64,000 nt of DNA from Corynebacterium bouchesdurhonense (GCF_900078305.2 NZ_LT546028.1:938570-1002569); one strand, 5' to 3'. Shown: positions 36,856 to 48,614, numbered from the stretch's first letter. Made by a program: numbers and translations. Notes: a model not told the origin generated them from the sequence alone.

Positions 36856-39800
36856 TTAACCACGCAGGTGCGTGACCACCTGGGCGCCGTCGCCGTCGGA
36901 AAAGATGAGCTCCAGCCTGGCTACGGGGCCGCCCAGGGCGTCGCCGAGCAGGCGCGCGTAGAGCTCGAGCTGCGTGAAGTAGCTCTCCACGCGGCTGCGG
37001 TGCGCGTAGACGTCCGTCTTGTAGTCCGCGATGACCCAGTGCTCGCCCTCCTTGTACAACAGGTCGATGTAGCCGTTCACGGCGGTAGCGCCCACCTTGC
37101 CCGCCACCGGCAGCTCGCGGAAGTGCTGCTCCGCGGCGACCGCGTTGCGGTACGGCTCCGACGCGGCGAAGGCGGCGGCGACCTGCTCCACGTCGGCCAC
37201 CCGGTCCTCGGGCACGTCGTTGACCGCGGCGGCGATGCGCGCCAGCTGGGCAATCGTGGCGTCGCCGGCATCCGGCAACCGCTCCATCACCTCGTGCACC
37301 GCGGAGCCGAAGCCCGTGCCCAGGGCCGCGCGCTCGGTGTTCGCGTCCACGTTGCCGAACTCGCCTTGGGGCACCCAGCCTGCCTCGGTGAGGTGGTCGC
37401 GCACGTTGGAGCCTGTGCTTATCGACGCATACTCCCCAGCGCCATCCCCGACCGCGCCGCGCTCGGACGCGTGGGCGATGGCGGTCACGCCGATGCGCGG
37501 CGCGACCGCCGCGGCTTTGGCGAGGGAGGAGCGCAGGCGGGAGCGTCGAGAAGCAATGGCCCCCAGATCGGGGACGGGCAGGCCCGAACCGAGCGGCGCG
37601 AGCGGCTCCTCGGGGGCGCCGAGGCTCTCGCGGGTGCGCAGGGCGAGGCCCGCGTCCTCGGGCACCCCGTCCAGGGCGTTGAGCAGCGGGGTGCCCGGCC
37701 GGGAGGAGTAGGTGCCCTGCTTGGTCAGCGGGATCTGCAGCGGCACGGCGAGCACCGACTCGGCGCGGGTGAGCGCCACGTAGAGGCGGCGCTTCAGCTC
37801 GTTCTTGTCCGCCTCGGCGTCGAAGGTGTTCAGGGCTGCGTAGCCGGGGCTCTGGGCGGCGCCGAGCTTGATGTGGGCCACCTTCGGCTCGGTGCGCGAG
37901 ATCCCGCCGGAGAACCTGCGGTTGCCGCCCTTCGCGCTCAGGCCGGCGGCGATGACCATGGGAAACTCGAGGCCCTTGGATTTGTGGATGGTCATCACGC
38001 GCACCCCCTCCGCGCGGTTGTCCAGCACCGGGTCGGAGGCACCGTTGTTGTCCTCGCTCTGCTCATCGGCCCAGCGCACGAACTCGCGGATACCCAGGCC
38101 CGTGGCCTGGCCGAACTGCTCCGCCAGCGCCTCGAAGTGGTCCAAGCTGCCCACCGCGCCCGCGCGCGAGGCACTCATGAACGCCTGGCGTAGGTGCTTG
38201 TCCTGGACAATGCCGCGCACCACGGCACCCGCGTCCTCGCCGCGTGCTCGCTTCGCGGTGTCCCGCAGCCACTTGCGCGCCTTCTCCACGCGCGGCGCCG
38301 GCTGGCCCGCCCGCTCCGCCGCCAGTTCCGCGTCCGAGCAGCCCAGAAGGGCGGTGCGCAGCGCGGCGACCTGCGCGTACGGGTCCGCCGGGTCCCCCAC
38401 CGCGCGCAGCACGGTGAGCAGGTCGCCCAGTTCCGGCACCCGGAACAGGCGGGTCGAGCCCTCGGAGACGTACGGGATCCCGGCCTTGGCCAGGGCGGCC
38501 AGGATGCGCCGCGAATCCCGGTTGGTGGGCACCAGCACGGCGATGTCCGAGTACGTCAGCGGGCGCGCCGTACCCGGGCCCTCGATCCGGTTGCCGTCCG
38601 CGTCCTTGCGCGCCTCGGTTTGGTGGTAGTAGAACGCCGGGTCGTCCCCGCGGGTGGCGGCGCGGATCAGGGCGACGATGTCCGCCTCCTCGGCTGCGTG
38701 CGGGTTCTCGGCCGCGCCCGCCTCGTCGCGCAGCAGGATCACCGTGCCGGGCAGCGGGGTGGCGGCGCCGTCCGGGCCGATGCCCTCCTGCACCGCCTGC
38801 GCCAGCATGTCGGTGTACGCCGCCTGGGCGGGCCCGGCGCCGGCGGGTGCCTCGTCCGAGAACACCTCGCCGAAGATCGCGTTCACCGCAGCGATGACGT
38901 TGCTGGAGGAGCGGAAATTCTGCGACAGGTTCAACAGCACACCCTCGCCCGCGCCGTCGAGGCTGTAGGACTGGCGCACCAGGTTGTAGTTGTCAATGTC
39001 CGCGTTGCGGAACCGGTAGATGGACTGCTTCGGGTCGCCCACCACAAACAGGCTGCCCGGGGTGGGCACCCCGGTGAGCGAGCCGGCCGCGATAGCGCGC
39101 ACGATGGTGTACTGCGCCGGGTCGGTGTCCTGGAACTCGTCGACGACGATGACGCGGAACTGCTCGTGCAGGCGCGCCAGGATGCCGCCGTTCTCCGGAT
39201 TCTCCACCAGCTCCTGGGCCAGGTAGACCATGTCGTGGTACTCCAGGGTGCCCCGGCGCACGCGGCGGTCCTTGTCCCGCACCACCAGCGCCGCGAGCAC
39301 CGGCGTGACGGTGTCCACCGCCCGCGTGAGGTGGATTGTCTCGCGGCCTTCCATCTCCGCGATGCACAGCTTGCACAGCTCCGCAGCGGTCTTCTTGTTG
39401 TTCCACGCGCTGTGGTCCACACCCCGGCTTGTGAGCATCCGCTCGGCGGCGGAGACGTCGGCCATGGCCCAGTCCTTCGCGCCGCCCGAGTTACCGGGCT
39501 TCGTGTACGCCTTCGGCTCGCGCCCGGTGGTGGTCCGCGTGGGGTCGGTGTGCGCCTCGACGTCCGCCATGAGGACGTCGATCTTCGAGCGCAGGCCGTC
39601 GCTCGGCTTCGCCCCCGAGGCGTCATAGCCGGCCTTCAGCGCACCGAGGACGTCCAGCCACTCGCGCTTGAACTCGTCCTCCGTGGCGGGGCGCCAGCGC
39701 GGCCCGGTGAGGGTGGGGCCGAGCTCGCCCCAGTGGGCGTCCATCCAGCGCGCGCGCTCGCCGAAGTCGCGCATCGAGGCGCCGTTGGTGAGCAGGAAGC

Positions 39801-40449
39801 GCAGGTCATCCGCCGCCGCGGCCGGATCCACCTGGAGCCGGTACTTCTCCGCCAGCTCGGCGAGCTCGCGCAGGGCTCCCTCGTCCGCCGCCACGAGGCG
39901 GGTCAGGGTGTCCACCACGGAGTCCGCGCGCAGCTGCGCATCCATCTGCTGGCGCAGCTCGTCCACCTTGTCCACCTGCGGCGGCAGCCCCGCCTCTAGG
40001 GGGTAGAGCTTCAGCAGCCTCAGGCAGAACGAGTGCAGTGTGCCTATCGACGCCCCCGGCAGGCCCTCCAAAGCCCGCGCCGCGCGCCGCTTCGCCTCGT
40101 CCGCCGACACTTTGCGGAACACCGTCGTTTCCGCGTCCGGGAACGGGGTGTGGGTGCCGGCTACGGAGACGTCGGCAAGCGCACTGCGCAAATCGGCCAC
40201 GAGCTTGGCGGCGGCCGCCTCCGTGAACGTGATGGCGGCGATCTGGTCGATGCGCAGGCCGTCGTCGATGATGAGGGTGAGCAGGCGCTGGATCAGAGTA
40301 GTGGTCTTGCCCGAGCCGGCGCCGGCCTGCACAAAGACGTTCGTGTCCGTGGTCCACTGGATGTAATTGCGGCCGTTCAGGTCGGTCTGCAGCGCGTCCC
40401 CGTCGGCGACGATGTCCGCGGCGGTGAGGTAGGGGGTGGTCTCGGTCAT
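36856..40449 (-). CDS. UvrD/RecB-type helicase-nuclease (AddA-like)
   Basis: A 1197-residue DNA repair helicase. Superfamily 1A motifs in order: Walker A GAGSGKTTT (42-50), ITFTEAAAAKL, DEFQDTDP, GDPKQSIYRFRNADI, LSQNFRSS, TIHKSKGLEFP and RRLYVALTRAES, then a C-terminal PD-(D/E)XK nuclease (YIDLLY...ADYKTD near residue 1145). It should unwind and resect broken DNA ends with its partner, which overlaps it by four bases. Two dispersed elements (37417-37428, 37543-37554) lie in the linker before the nuclease. AdnA is the alternative relation; the inactive partner makes AddAB-like the better description. Confidence 0.9.
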   Translation of the reverse strand: MTETTPYLTAADIVADGDALQTDLNGRNYIQWTTDTNVFVQAGAGSGKTTTLIQRLLTLIIDDGLRIDQIAAITFTEAAAAKLVADLRSALADVSVAGTHTPFPDAETTVFRKVSADEAKRRAARALEGLPGASIGTLHSFCLRLLKLYPLEAGLPPQVDKVDELRQQMDAQLRADSVVDTLTRLVAADEGALRELAELAEKYRLQVDPAAAADDLRFLLTNGASMRDFGERARWMDAHWGELGPTLTGPRWRPATEDEFKREWLDVLGALKAGYDASGAKPSDGLRSKIDVLMADVEAHTDPTRTTTGREPKAYTKPGNSGGAKDWAMADVSAAERMLTSRGVDHSAWNNKKTAAELCKLCIAEMEGRETIHLTRAVDTVTPVLAALVVRDKDRRVRRGTLEYHDMVYLAQELVENPENGGILARLHEQFRVIVVDEFQDTDPAQYTIVRAIAAGSLTGVPTPGSLFVVGDPKQSIYRFRNADIDNYNLVRQSYSLDGAGEGVLLNLSQNFRSSSNVIAAVNAIFGEVFSDEAPAGAGPAQAAYTDMLAQAVQEGIGPDGAATPLPGTVILLRDEAGAAENPHAAEEADIVALIRAATRGDDPAFYYHQTEARKDADGNRIEGPGTARPLTYSDIAVLVPTNRDSRRILAALAKAGIPYVSEGSTRLFRVPELGDLLTVLRAVGDPADPYAQVAALRTALLGCSDAELAAERAGQPAPRVEKARKWLRDTAKRARGEDAGAVVRGIVQDKHLRQAFMSASRAGAVGSLDHFEALAEQFGQATGLGIREFVRWADEQSEDNNGASDPVLDNRAEGVRVMTIHKSKGLEFPMVIAAGLSAKGGNRRFSGGISRTEPKVAHIKLGAAQSPGYAALNTFDAEADKNELKRRLYVALTRAESVLAVPLQIPLTKQGTYSSRPGTPLLNALDGVPEDAGLALRTRESLGAPEEPLAPLGSGLPVPDLGAIASRRSRLRSSLAKAAAVAPRIGVTAIAHASERGAVGDGAGEYASISTGSNVRDHLTEAGWVPQGEFGNVDANTERAALGTGFGSAVHEVMERLPDAGDATIAQLARIAAAVNDVPEDRVADVEQVAAAFAASEPYRNAVAAEQHFRELPVAGKVGATAVNGYIDLLYKEGEHWVIADYKTDVYAHRSRVESYFTQLELYARLLGDALGGPVARLELIFSDGDGAQVVTHLRG
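37417..37428 (-). repeat. GCGTCGRNAAGC element
   Basis: Minus-strand GCGTCGATAAGC, then 4 bases and GCTCC, in the helicase gene. Confidence 0.6.
37543..37554 (+). repeat. GCGTCGRNAAGC element
   Basis: Core GCGTCGAGAAGC, then 4 bases ending in G and GCCCC. It is inverted relative to the copy 114 bases away. Confidence 0.65.
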
Positions 40450-43367
40450 CGTGGCTCCTCGATGGAAAGCGGGATCAGGGAGCGCTCGGCGAGCGCGTCG
40501 GTGACGGCCTCGTACTGGGCCCGACCCACGCGCACCTCGCGCTGCTCAACCCAGCTGGCGTTCAGTGCGTGGGGCGGGAAGACGCCCGCGGTGATGTAGC
40601 CGTGGATGCGCTCAAGGTTGGTCTCCAGCGCGGCGAGGACGGCGTCGTCGATGGTGATGGACACCACGCCGGCGGGATCGGCGTCCTCCGGGCCCGCCTT
40701 TTCCTGCACGTACCAGTAGCGCGCCTCCACGGCACCCACCGGGGGCAGGCCCGCGAGGGCGTCGGCGATCTCCGGGAACCACGCCAGCACGTCCCCCGAC
40801 GCGTCCTCGACGAACCGGCGGTGCACCAACCCGCCGTAGAGCGCGAGCTGGAAGCGGTAGTCGTTCTTCTCGGCCTCGCCGGTCGGTCCCGCGGCGAGCA
40901 GGGCCTTCACCGTGCTGTACTGCTTGCCGGTCTTGTAATCGGTGATCCGCAGCGTGGTGGGCTGGCCGGGGAGGCTCAGGTAGTCGACGCGGTCGATCTT
41001 GCCGTTAAAGGTGATGCGCTCCGTCGCGCCGCCGGCGCCCGGCACGTCGATGTAGGGGGACGGGAACTCGGTGCCGTCGAAGCGGTTGGTGCCGAACGCC
41101 AACTCGGCGGCGATCGGGCGCCAACCGAACTCGAGTTCTGCCTTCTCCACAGCGAACCAGCGCTCCACGTCGCGGCGCGTGGCGTCCTCGAAGCTGAACC
41201 ACACGGCCTCGTTCACCCGGCCGCTGCCCGCCCGCTCGAGCTCGCGCGCCACAATCGCGTCCAGGCGCAGCTTCGCGCCGGCCCACCAGTCATCGCTGCC
41301 GTAGTTCGGCGGGCTCGCCGGGTCCAGCAGCACCTCGTTGGTCCAGGCCTCGATGATTGCGTGGAAGAGCGAGCCGCCCTCGCGCGGGTCCACGGCGAGC
41401 GTGTGCACGTCGTCCGGCAGCGCGTAGGACTTCAGGATGTGGTCGATGAAGAACAGCAGGGGCGAGGTGGTAAAGGACTCCAGCGCGGAATTGGAAATGT
41501 CGTTGCCAAAGAACGCCCGACCCACGTCGCCGCCGGCGGCGCCTGCGAAACCGTTGAATTCCGCGCCCTCCTCGCCGCCGCTAGCGCCCGCGTCGCGGTA
41601 GCGCATGATAGAGCGGTAGCGAAGCGCGTCCTCGCCGGGGTTGCCGGCCGCGGCGTCGACGATGAGCTGGTCTGCGTCGCTGAGCGCGGCGAGGGTGCCG
41701 TTGGCGAGCATGACCTCCGCCTGCGGGAAGTCCTGCACTCCGAGCTCCTCCACGTCCGCGCCGAGGGCGCGCAGCCCGCGCGCGGAGACCCACTGCGAGG
41801 GCTGGGTGGTGCCGGAGCCGTTCTGGTGGGAACGGGGATTGGTGATCACCACCCGCGGCGCCGAGCGCAGCGCCGCCTGCACGGCGCGCCGGCGGCGGCC
41901 GAGGAACTCCTCCGCGGAGGTGTGGGACTGGGCGGCGGTGATGGTCGGGCTCGGCGTGATGGAGCCCGGCAGCGTGTCATCCAGCGCGCCGACGATGAAG
42001 GCGGTGTGCAGGTTGCGGCCCGCCAGCGATTCGAGCGGGCCCACGGCCACCAGCCCGCCGGCAGCGGCCGGCTGCGGGTTGTCGTAGAGCGGCAGCAGCG
42101 CGTCCACGGCGCGGCCGCGCTCCACCGCGCCGTGGAGGCCGGCGAGCGCCTCGCACACCGCGTCCAGGTAAGCGGCCTCGATGCCCCAGGGCTCCCGCAG
42201 GCGGCCTGCCGCGAGCTGGCGCAGCTGAGCCGCGGCGGCCGGCCAGGACGGGCTGGACCACAGCTGGCGCAGCTCCGCGCGCAGCCCGCGCACCCAGGCG
42301 AGCACCTCCGCGGCCTGGGCCGCCCGGTCCGGGCTCAAGCCCTGCGGCTGACGGTCCCAGTCCGCGCCGGCGTACAACTGCAGGCGGTCGTCGCGCGTGA
42401 TCTGGTCGAACGCGTTCAGCCACGGGGCGCCGTCGACCGCACCCGTGCCCAGCAATCCCGCGAGGTCGCGGCGGTTCATCTCCTCCGGGTCGAGCCTGAC
42501 CAGGCCGGCCAGCGCCCGGAAGTAGGCGTTCTGCGCCCACGTGGCCGAGCTCGGCGCGCGGTGCGGGATGCCGGCCTCCTCGAGCGCCCGCGATACTGCG
42601 GCGATCTGCGTCTCGTCGCAGCACCCCACGGCCAGCTCCGCCAGCCGCGCGCCGGCGCCCACGGCGTCGGCGATGGCGGAGGCCACGTACTTCGCTTCGT
42701 CGCGCTCCGCCACGAACGTCGCGCGCTCGATCTCGGCCGTGAACTGCCCGCCGTCCACGCGCGCGATATCCCCCAGCTGCCCAATCGTCCACTCAGACAG
42801 GGCGTCCAGCGCGATGTCGCCCACCACAACCACCGCGCGCCGGGCCGCGGCCTGCACGGCGGCCTCCACCGCCTCGGGGTAGGTGTAGCAAGTTGCGGCC
42901 GTGCGCTCGAGCACGGTCCGCGCCAGCTTCTCGACGACCTCCGGCAGCTCCTCACCCCCATGAAGCCCGCGCCACTGCGGGGGCAGCGCGGAGAGGGCGA
43001 GGATCGCGTCGGTCAGGCCGCGGTGCGTCGCCGGCGAGGTGTTGAGGTGCTTGGTGTGGAAGACGGTTGGGGAGGCGGCGTCGGCAAGCAAAAGCCCCAC
43101 CTCCCGGGACACGTCGGCGCGCTGCAGCGGCTTGCGCCCCAGCGTGCGCGCGGCGGTGGTGACGAACAGCGGCAGCGTGGCCACCTCGACGTTGAGCAGG
43201 GGCTCGCCCGGCTCCGTGAGCGCGACGAGCACGTCGTCCATCGCGCCGGTGCCGCACAGCACCGTCACCGGGGCCAGCGGGTTTCCTGCCTGCGCCTGGC
43301 GCACGGCCTCCCGGATCCGCTCGCCATAGCCGTCCTCGCCGCGCGATGTGCCTGCTGCAGTGGTCAT
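40446..43367 (-). CDS. PD-(D/E)XK nuclease subunit, AddB-like, helicase site lost
   Basis: A 973-residue partner of the helicase. The N-terminal part aligns in layout with AddB/RecC-type folds, but the position of a Walker A reads VTVLCGTGAMDD, without GK[ST], so it should not hydrolyse ATP. The C-terminal nuclease has GKIDRVDY and ITDYKTGKQY (near residue 820). The Cys-Pro-Phe start of AddB iron-sulfur sites is replaced by TSPLLFF (near 690). The start MTTAAGTS at 43367 has -10 TACCTT 8 bases upstream. A dispersed element lies at 43078-43089. Confidence 0.82.
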   Translation of the reverse strand: MTTAAGTSRGEDGYGERIREAVRQAQAGNPLAPVTVLCGTGAMDDVLVALTEPGEPLLNVEVATLPLFVTTAARTLGRKPLQRADVSREVGLLLADAASPTVFHTKHLNTSPATHRGLTDAILALSALPPQWRGLHGGEELPEVVEKLARTVLERTAATCYTYPEAVEAAVQAAARRAVVVVGDIALDALSEWTIGQLGDIARVDGGQFTAEIERATFVAERDEAKYVASAIADAVGAGARLAELAVGCCDETQIAAVSRALEEAGIPHRAPSSATWAQNAYFRALAGLVRLDPEEMNRRDLAGLLGTGAVDGAPWLNAFDQITRDDRLQLYAGADWDRQPQGLSPDRAAQAAEVLAWVRGLRAELRQLWSSPSWPAAAAQLRQLAAGRLREPWGIEAAYLDAVCEALAGLHGAVERGRAVDALLPLYDNPQPAAAGGLVAVGPLESLAGRNLHTAFIVGALDDTLPGSITPSPTITAAQSHTSAEEFLGRRRRAVQAALRSAPRVVITNPRSHQNGSGTTQPSQWVSARGLRALGADVEELGVQDFPQAEVMLANGTLAALSDADQLIVDAAAGNPGEDALRYRSIMRYRDAGASGGEEGAEFNGFAGAAGGDVGRAFFGNDISNSALESFTTSPLLFFIDHILKSYALPDDVHTLAVDPREGGSLFHAIIEAWTNEVLLDPASPPNYGSDDWWAGAKLRLDAIVARELERAGSGRVNEAVWFSFEDATRRDVERWFAVEKAELEFGWRPIAAELAFGTNRFDGTEFPSPYIDVPGAGGATERITFNGKIDRVDYLSLPGQPTTLRITDYKTGKQYSTVKALLAAGPTGEAEKNDYRFQLALYGGLVHRRFVEDASGDVLAWFPEIADALAGLPPVGAVEARYWYVQEKAGPEDADPAGVVSITIDDAVLAALETNLERIHGYITAGVFPPHALNASWVEQREVRVGRAQYEAVTDALAERSLIPLSIEEPR
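43078..43089 (+). repeat. GCGTCGRNAAGC element
   Basis: Core GCGTCGGCAAGC, then AAAA and GCCCC, with further pairing GGAGG/CCTCC outside. It lies in the nuclease-subunit gene (LLLADAAS). Confidence 0.75.
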
Positions 43368-43375
43368 GCTGACCA

Positions 43376-43381
43376 AAGGTA
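43376..43381 (-). promoter_or_regulatory. -10 TACCTT of the helicase-nuclease operon, leaderless
   Basis: Minus-strand TACCTT, 8 bases from the ATG at 43367. Confidence 0.6.
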
Positions 43382-43420
43382 CCTGGGTGGCGGGGCCGGC
43401 GCGGGGCGAAAACGGGGGAG

Positions 43421-43696
43421 TTAGGAGGTGAACCCCGGCCCGCGGCGGATGCGGACCGGGCCCCTCACCGTCTCGATGTCCACCTCGCTGTCGCCCTGCG
43501 TGATGCGCACCTCGCCCCGCCGGGCGAGCCCGGCGGCCGCCGCGCGCACGTCGTCCATGCGCTCGCGCCACTGCTCGCCGTCGGGCCACAGCGCGCGGGC
43601 GGCGTCGGACGGGCAGATGGAGGACTCGGGTTTGCGGGACGCGAGCAGCGCGATGATGCACCGCTCGATGCTGGCCGTGTCGCTCAAAGAGGTCAC
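43421..43696 (-). CDS. DUF3253 protein
   Basis: A 91-residue winged-helix-like protein (ALLASRKPESSICPSDAARAL in two helices, then ARRGEVRITQGD wing and IRRGPGF). Matches the DUF3253 family, function unknown, perhaps DNA-binding. The GTG start at 43696 has -10 TAGGCT (43704-43709) 7 bases upstream, which overlaps the stop of the next gene. Confidence 0.82.
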   Translation of the reverse strand: MTSLSDTASIERCIIALLASRKPESSICPSDAARALWPDGEQWRERMDDVRAAAAGLARRGEVRITQGDSEVDIETVRGPVRIRRGPGFTS

Positions 43697-43703
43697 CGCG
43701 GGG

Positions 43704-43709
43704 AGCCTA
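43704..43709 (-). promoter_or_regulatory. -10 TAGGCT of the DUF3253 gene, leaderless
   Basis: Minus-strand TAGGCT, 7 bases from the GTG at 43696; its last bases are the stop codon of the upstream DoxX-like gene. Confidence 0.55.
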
Positions 43710-44111
43710 CCGCGCGGTAGCGGCGCGCCAGGCGGCCCGGATCATGGGCAGCTGCAGCGGCAGGCGCGCCACCGCCAACGCCCGCTTCGGCCAAGACTTT
43801 CCGCGCCACTGCCAGGCCATGTAGAAGTTGGCCGGCCACACCAGCGCCAGCAGGGCCGCGGAGAACGCCCCGCCGGCGCGCCGCAGCGACGCGGAACGGC
43901 GGCGGTGGCCCGCGTTGCTCCGGGGGCCGAGCGCCGGGGCGGCGAGGAGGAGGGCCGCGGCGAGCTCCGCCGCGCCGGAGACCAGGGTGTACGTGCGGGC
44001 GCGGCCCGGCAGCTGCGGCGGCACGATGGAGTCAAAAGGCTCGGGTTTTGTGAAGTGGAGGAGCCCCGCGCCGGCGAAGACGGGGATGAGGGCATTGGTG
44101 GGGATACGCAT
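43707..44111 (-). CDS. DoxX-like small membrane protein
   Basis: A 134-residue protein with about four hydrophobic segments and the start NALIPVFAGAGLLHFTKPEPFDSIVP, split here over residues 6-31, typical of the DoxX/DUF417-like family. Function unknown; relatives take part in membrane redox or stress. -10 TATAAT (44118-44123), a perfect consensus, is 6 bases before the ATG. Confidence 0.8.
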   Translation of the reverse strand: MRIPTNALIPVFAGAGLLHFTKPEPFDSIVPPQLPGRARTYTLVSGAAELAAALLLAAPALGPRSNAGHRRRSASLRRAGGAFSAALLALVWPANFYMAWQWRGKSWPKRALAVARLPLQLPMIRAAWRAATAR

Positions 44112-44117
44112 GAGTCC

Positions 44118-44123
44118 ATTATA
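44118..44123 (-). promoter_or_regulatory. -10 TATAAT of the DoxX-like gene, leaderless
   Basis: Perfect consensus hexamer, 6 bases from the ATG at 44111. Confidence 0.65.
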
Positions 44124-44214
44124 GGCGCGGGCAAGCGAAAGCGCGTTCGAAACGCGCGGGGCCGTGTGGGGTCGCGTTCCTATACTGATGGCCCATCTAC
44201 CAAGGAGGCCGCCC

Positions 44215-45510
44215 ATGACCCAGACCAAATCCCTTTCCTTCACCACCACCGTCCACGGCACGCAGCTGCGCGCGGACATCTCGGTGACGCCGCGCACCAC
44301 CGCCGCCGTGACCGAGGAGCAGCTCGAGTTCGCCCGCGGGCTGACCACGCACCTCATGGACGTCACCGCCGAGTACCAGCCGGAAGAGGCCACGCGCAAC
44401 GAGTCGCTCGACGCGTACGTGGTGCTCGCCGACGCGTTCCAGGTGCTCGACCTCGCCCGCGCGTCCGTGGACTCCCGCCCGCGCGACGTGCGCGAGTACT
44501 TCTGGCACCTCGCCTCGGACCTCGAGGTGCTGCAGGCGTGGGACTCGCGCTTCACCGCGGCGTACACGCTGGCCAGGCACGGCGAGGAGCGCGCGGGCGA
44601 CTTCGACATCGACGGCATCGAGGAGCTGTGCGAGGCCATCGAGAGCTGGATGCCCCAGCGCTACGCGGGCAAAGGCTTCACGCCGCGCCGCGTCGTGGTG
44701 GACGACCGCCAGAGCGCGGGCGATTTCTTCCGCACCCGCACCACCGACCACACGGCGGTGAGCGTGAAGATGGTCGAGGACGCGGAGCTGCCGGAGGAGG
44801 ACTACGCCGTCACCGGGCGCAGCGTCCTGCCCGTGCCAATGTTCCCGGAGGGCACGCTGGACACGCGCGCCGACGTGCGCTCGCTTTTCGACGACTTCTC
44901 GGTCCTGTGCACCTTCCGCACCGACCGCGAAGACTTCCCGCTCCTGCGCGCCCTGAGCAGCGCCGCCGAAGTGGCCACGACGGTGCGCCGCGGCCACACC
45001 CCGCTGGAGTTCTACACCGAGCTGGCGTACGCGAAGCAGCTGTGCTGGCTGGCGCGCCGGGAGCGCTTCGCCGAAGACGGCATCTACCGCCGCAAGCTGC
45101 TCGACGAGCTGTACCCCGCCCTCATCGTGGTCTCCCTCTTCGGCGAGGACCTGGCCATGCCGAAGTACCTGGCCAAGCTCGCGGGGGAGGTGAACGAGGA
45201 CCTCGGCAGCGACGCGGTGCTGCGCGTGGCGGACGTCATCGACGCCTGGTTGCCGCGCGACGTGCGCGAGCTGGTGCCCTCCGGGTGGGACGACGAGCTT
45301 GACCAGCAGCTCCCCGAGAGCCTCGTGGCCGGCCTCAACGCGCTGCCGGGGCGCCGCTTCATCGCGGTGCTGGATGACCAGCCGGCGGAGGAGTTCGAGG
45401 CGACCGGGATGCCCGACAAGGAGCGCCTGAACCCCGTGGACCTCGGCCCGGAGGTTGACCCGGAGGTGCTCACGATGCGCGGCGTCCAGGTCTTCCGCTC
45501 CAGGTTCTAG
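44215..45510 (+). CDS. Unrecognised 431-residue acidic protein
   Basis: No domain recognised. The protein is soluble, acidic (many Asp/Glu) and probably helical, without signal peptide or Cys motifs. The ATG follows AAGGAGG at good spacing and TATACT at 44180-44185 is a clear -10 with a leader of about 30 bases, so this is a genuine, well-translated gene. It converges with the catalase gene (4 bases between stops). It could be a corynebacterial orphan family. Confidence 0.8.
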   Translation: MTQTKSLSFTTTVHGTQLRADISVTPRTTAAVTEEQLEFARGLTTHLMDVTAEYQPEEATRNESLDAYVVLADAFQVLDLARASVDSRPRDVREYFWHLASDLEVLQAWDSRFTAAYTLARHGEERAGDFDIDGIEELCEAIESWMPQRYAGKGFTPRRVVVDDRQSAGDFFRTRTTDHTAVSVKMVEDAELPEEDYAVTGRSVLPVPMFPEGTLDTRADVRSLFDDFSVLCTFRTDREDFPLLRALSSAAEVATTVRRGHTPLEFYTELAYAKQLCWLARRERFAEDGIYRRKLLDELYPALIVVSLFGEDLAMPKYLAKLAGEVNEDLGSDAVLRVADVIDAWLPRDVRELVPSGWDDELDQQLPESLVAGLNALPGRRFIAVLDDQPAEEFEATGMPDKERLNPVDLGPEVDPEVLTMRGVQVFRSRF

Positions 45511-45514
45511 GGCC

Positions 45515-47746
<2,232 letters not shown>

Positions 47747-47847
47747 GTGCATCTCCCTATGTCTTCCCTAGGTGTACCTATGTCGTCGGAGTTATGGGTC
47801 CACCGTCGAGCATAGGTCGATCCGGCGTGGGACGGCGTGGGAAGCGG

Positions 47848-47859
47848 GCGTCGGAAAGC
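47848..47859 (+). repeat. GCGTCGRNAAGC element between katE and birA
   Basis: Core GCGTCGGAAAGC, then AAAA and GCCCC; arms GGGC/GCCC pair. It ends just before the birA -10. Confidence 0.75.
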
Positions 47860-47870
47860 AAAAGCCCCGA

Positions 47871-47876
47871 TACACT
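47871..47876 (+). promoter_or_regulatory. -10 TACACT of birA, leaderless
   Basis: TACACT, then 8 bases and the ATG at 47885. Confidence 0.65.
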
Positions 47877-47884
47877 GGCGCACC

Positions 47885-48607
47885 ATGAGCGTGCGAGATA
47901 TCAACCGGATCCAGGAAGCCGTGGCCGAGTACTGGCGCGACGTGCAGTGGGTCGAGTCGACGGGGTCCACCAACGCGGACATGCTGGCGCACGGCGAGCC
48001 GGGCATGGTGCTCATCGCCGACGAGCAAACCGACGGCAAGGGCCGCCTCGGCCGGCACTGGGTCTCGCCGAAGGGCTCGCAGCTGGCCATGAGCATGGTG
48101 CTCGACGCCTCGAAGCACCCGGGCGACTTCGGCCTGCTGTCCATCGCGCCGGGCGTGGCCGTCACCGACGTGGTGCCTGAGGCGCAGCTGAAGTGGCCCA
48201 ACGACGTGCAGATCCGCGGCAAAAAGATCGCCGGCATCCTCTCGGGCCTGGACATGCCCAAGGTGGTGGTGGGCATCGGCATCAACGTGGCCATGCGGCC
48301 CGAGGATCTGCCGGTGGAGACCGCCACGGCGCTCAACCTCGAGGGCATCGAGGTGGATTTCGACGACTTCACCATCGACATCCTCACCGCCATGGGCCAG
48401 CGCCTGGGGCAGTGGCTCGACGGGGACCCGCGGCTGCTCGAGGACTACCGCCGTGTGTGCACCACCATCGGCCAGGAGGTGCGCATGGAGCTGCACAACG
48501 GCGTGGTGACGGGCACGGTGGACGGCGTGAACGACGCGGGGGAAGTGATCATCGACGGCACCGCCTACGCCGTGGGCGACGTCCACCACCTGCGGCCACG
48601 GGCGTAG
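47885..48607 (+). CDS. birA: Biotin protein ligase
   Basis: Attaches biotin to the carrier domains of Pyc and AccBC through biotinyl-AMP. The 240-residue protein has STGSTNADML near residue 25, the biotin loop GKGRLGRHWVSP near 55 and KWPNDVQI and GIGINV near 100-130. It lacks the N-terminal helix-turn-helix of repressor-type BirA, so it cannot regulate; this agrees with a separate BioQ-type repressor. Confidence 0.95.
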   Translation: MSVRDINRIQEAVAEYWRDVQWVESTGSTNADMLAHGEPGMVLIADEQTDGKGRLGRHWVSPKGSQLAMSMVLDASKHPGDFGLLSIAPGVAVTDVVPEAQLKWPNDVQIRGKKIAGILSGLDMPKVVVGIGINVAMRPEDLPVETATALNLEGIEVDFDDFTIDILTAMGQRLGQWLDGDPRLLEDYRRVCTTIGQEVRMELHNGVVTGTVDGVNDAGEVIIDGTAYAVGDVHHLRPRA

Positions 48608-48614
48608 GTGGCAC

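Noticed and set aside
36856..43367. Anti-phage defence island built on the helicase-nuclease pair
   Set aside because: All motifs fit RecB/AddAB-type DNA repair; neighbours are ordinary metabolic or small genes, and no defence partner is seen.
40569..43424. 951-codon open frame opposite the AddB-like gene
   Set aside because: Antisense shadow; the minus-strand gene has nuclease motifs and a promoter.
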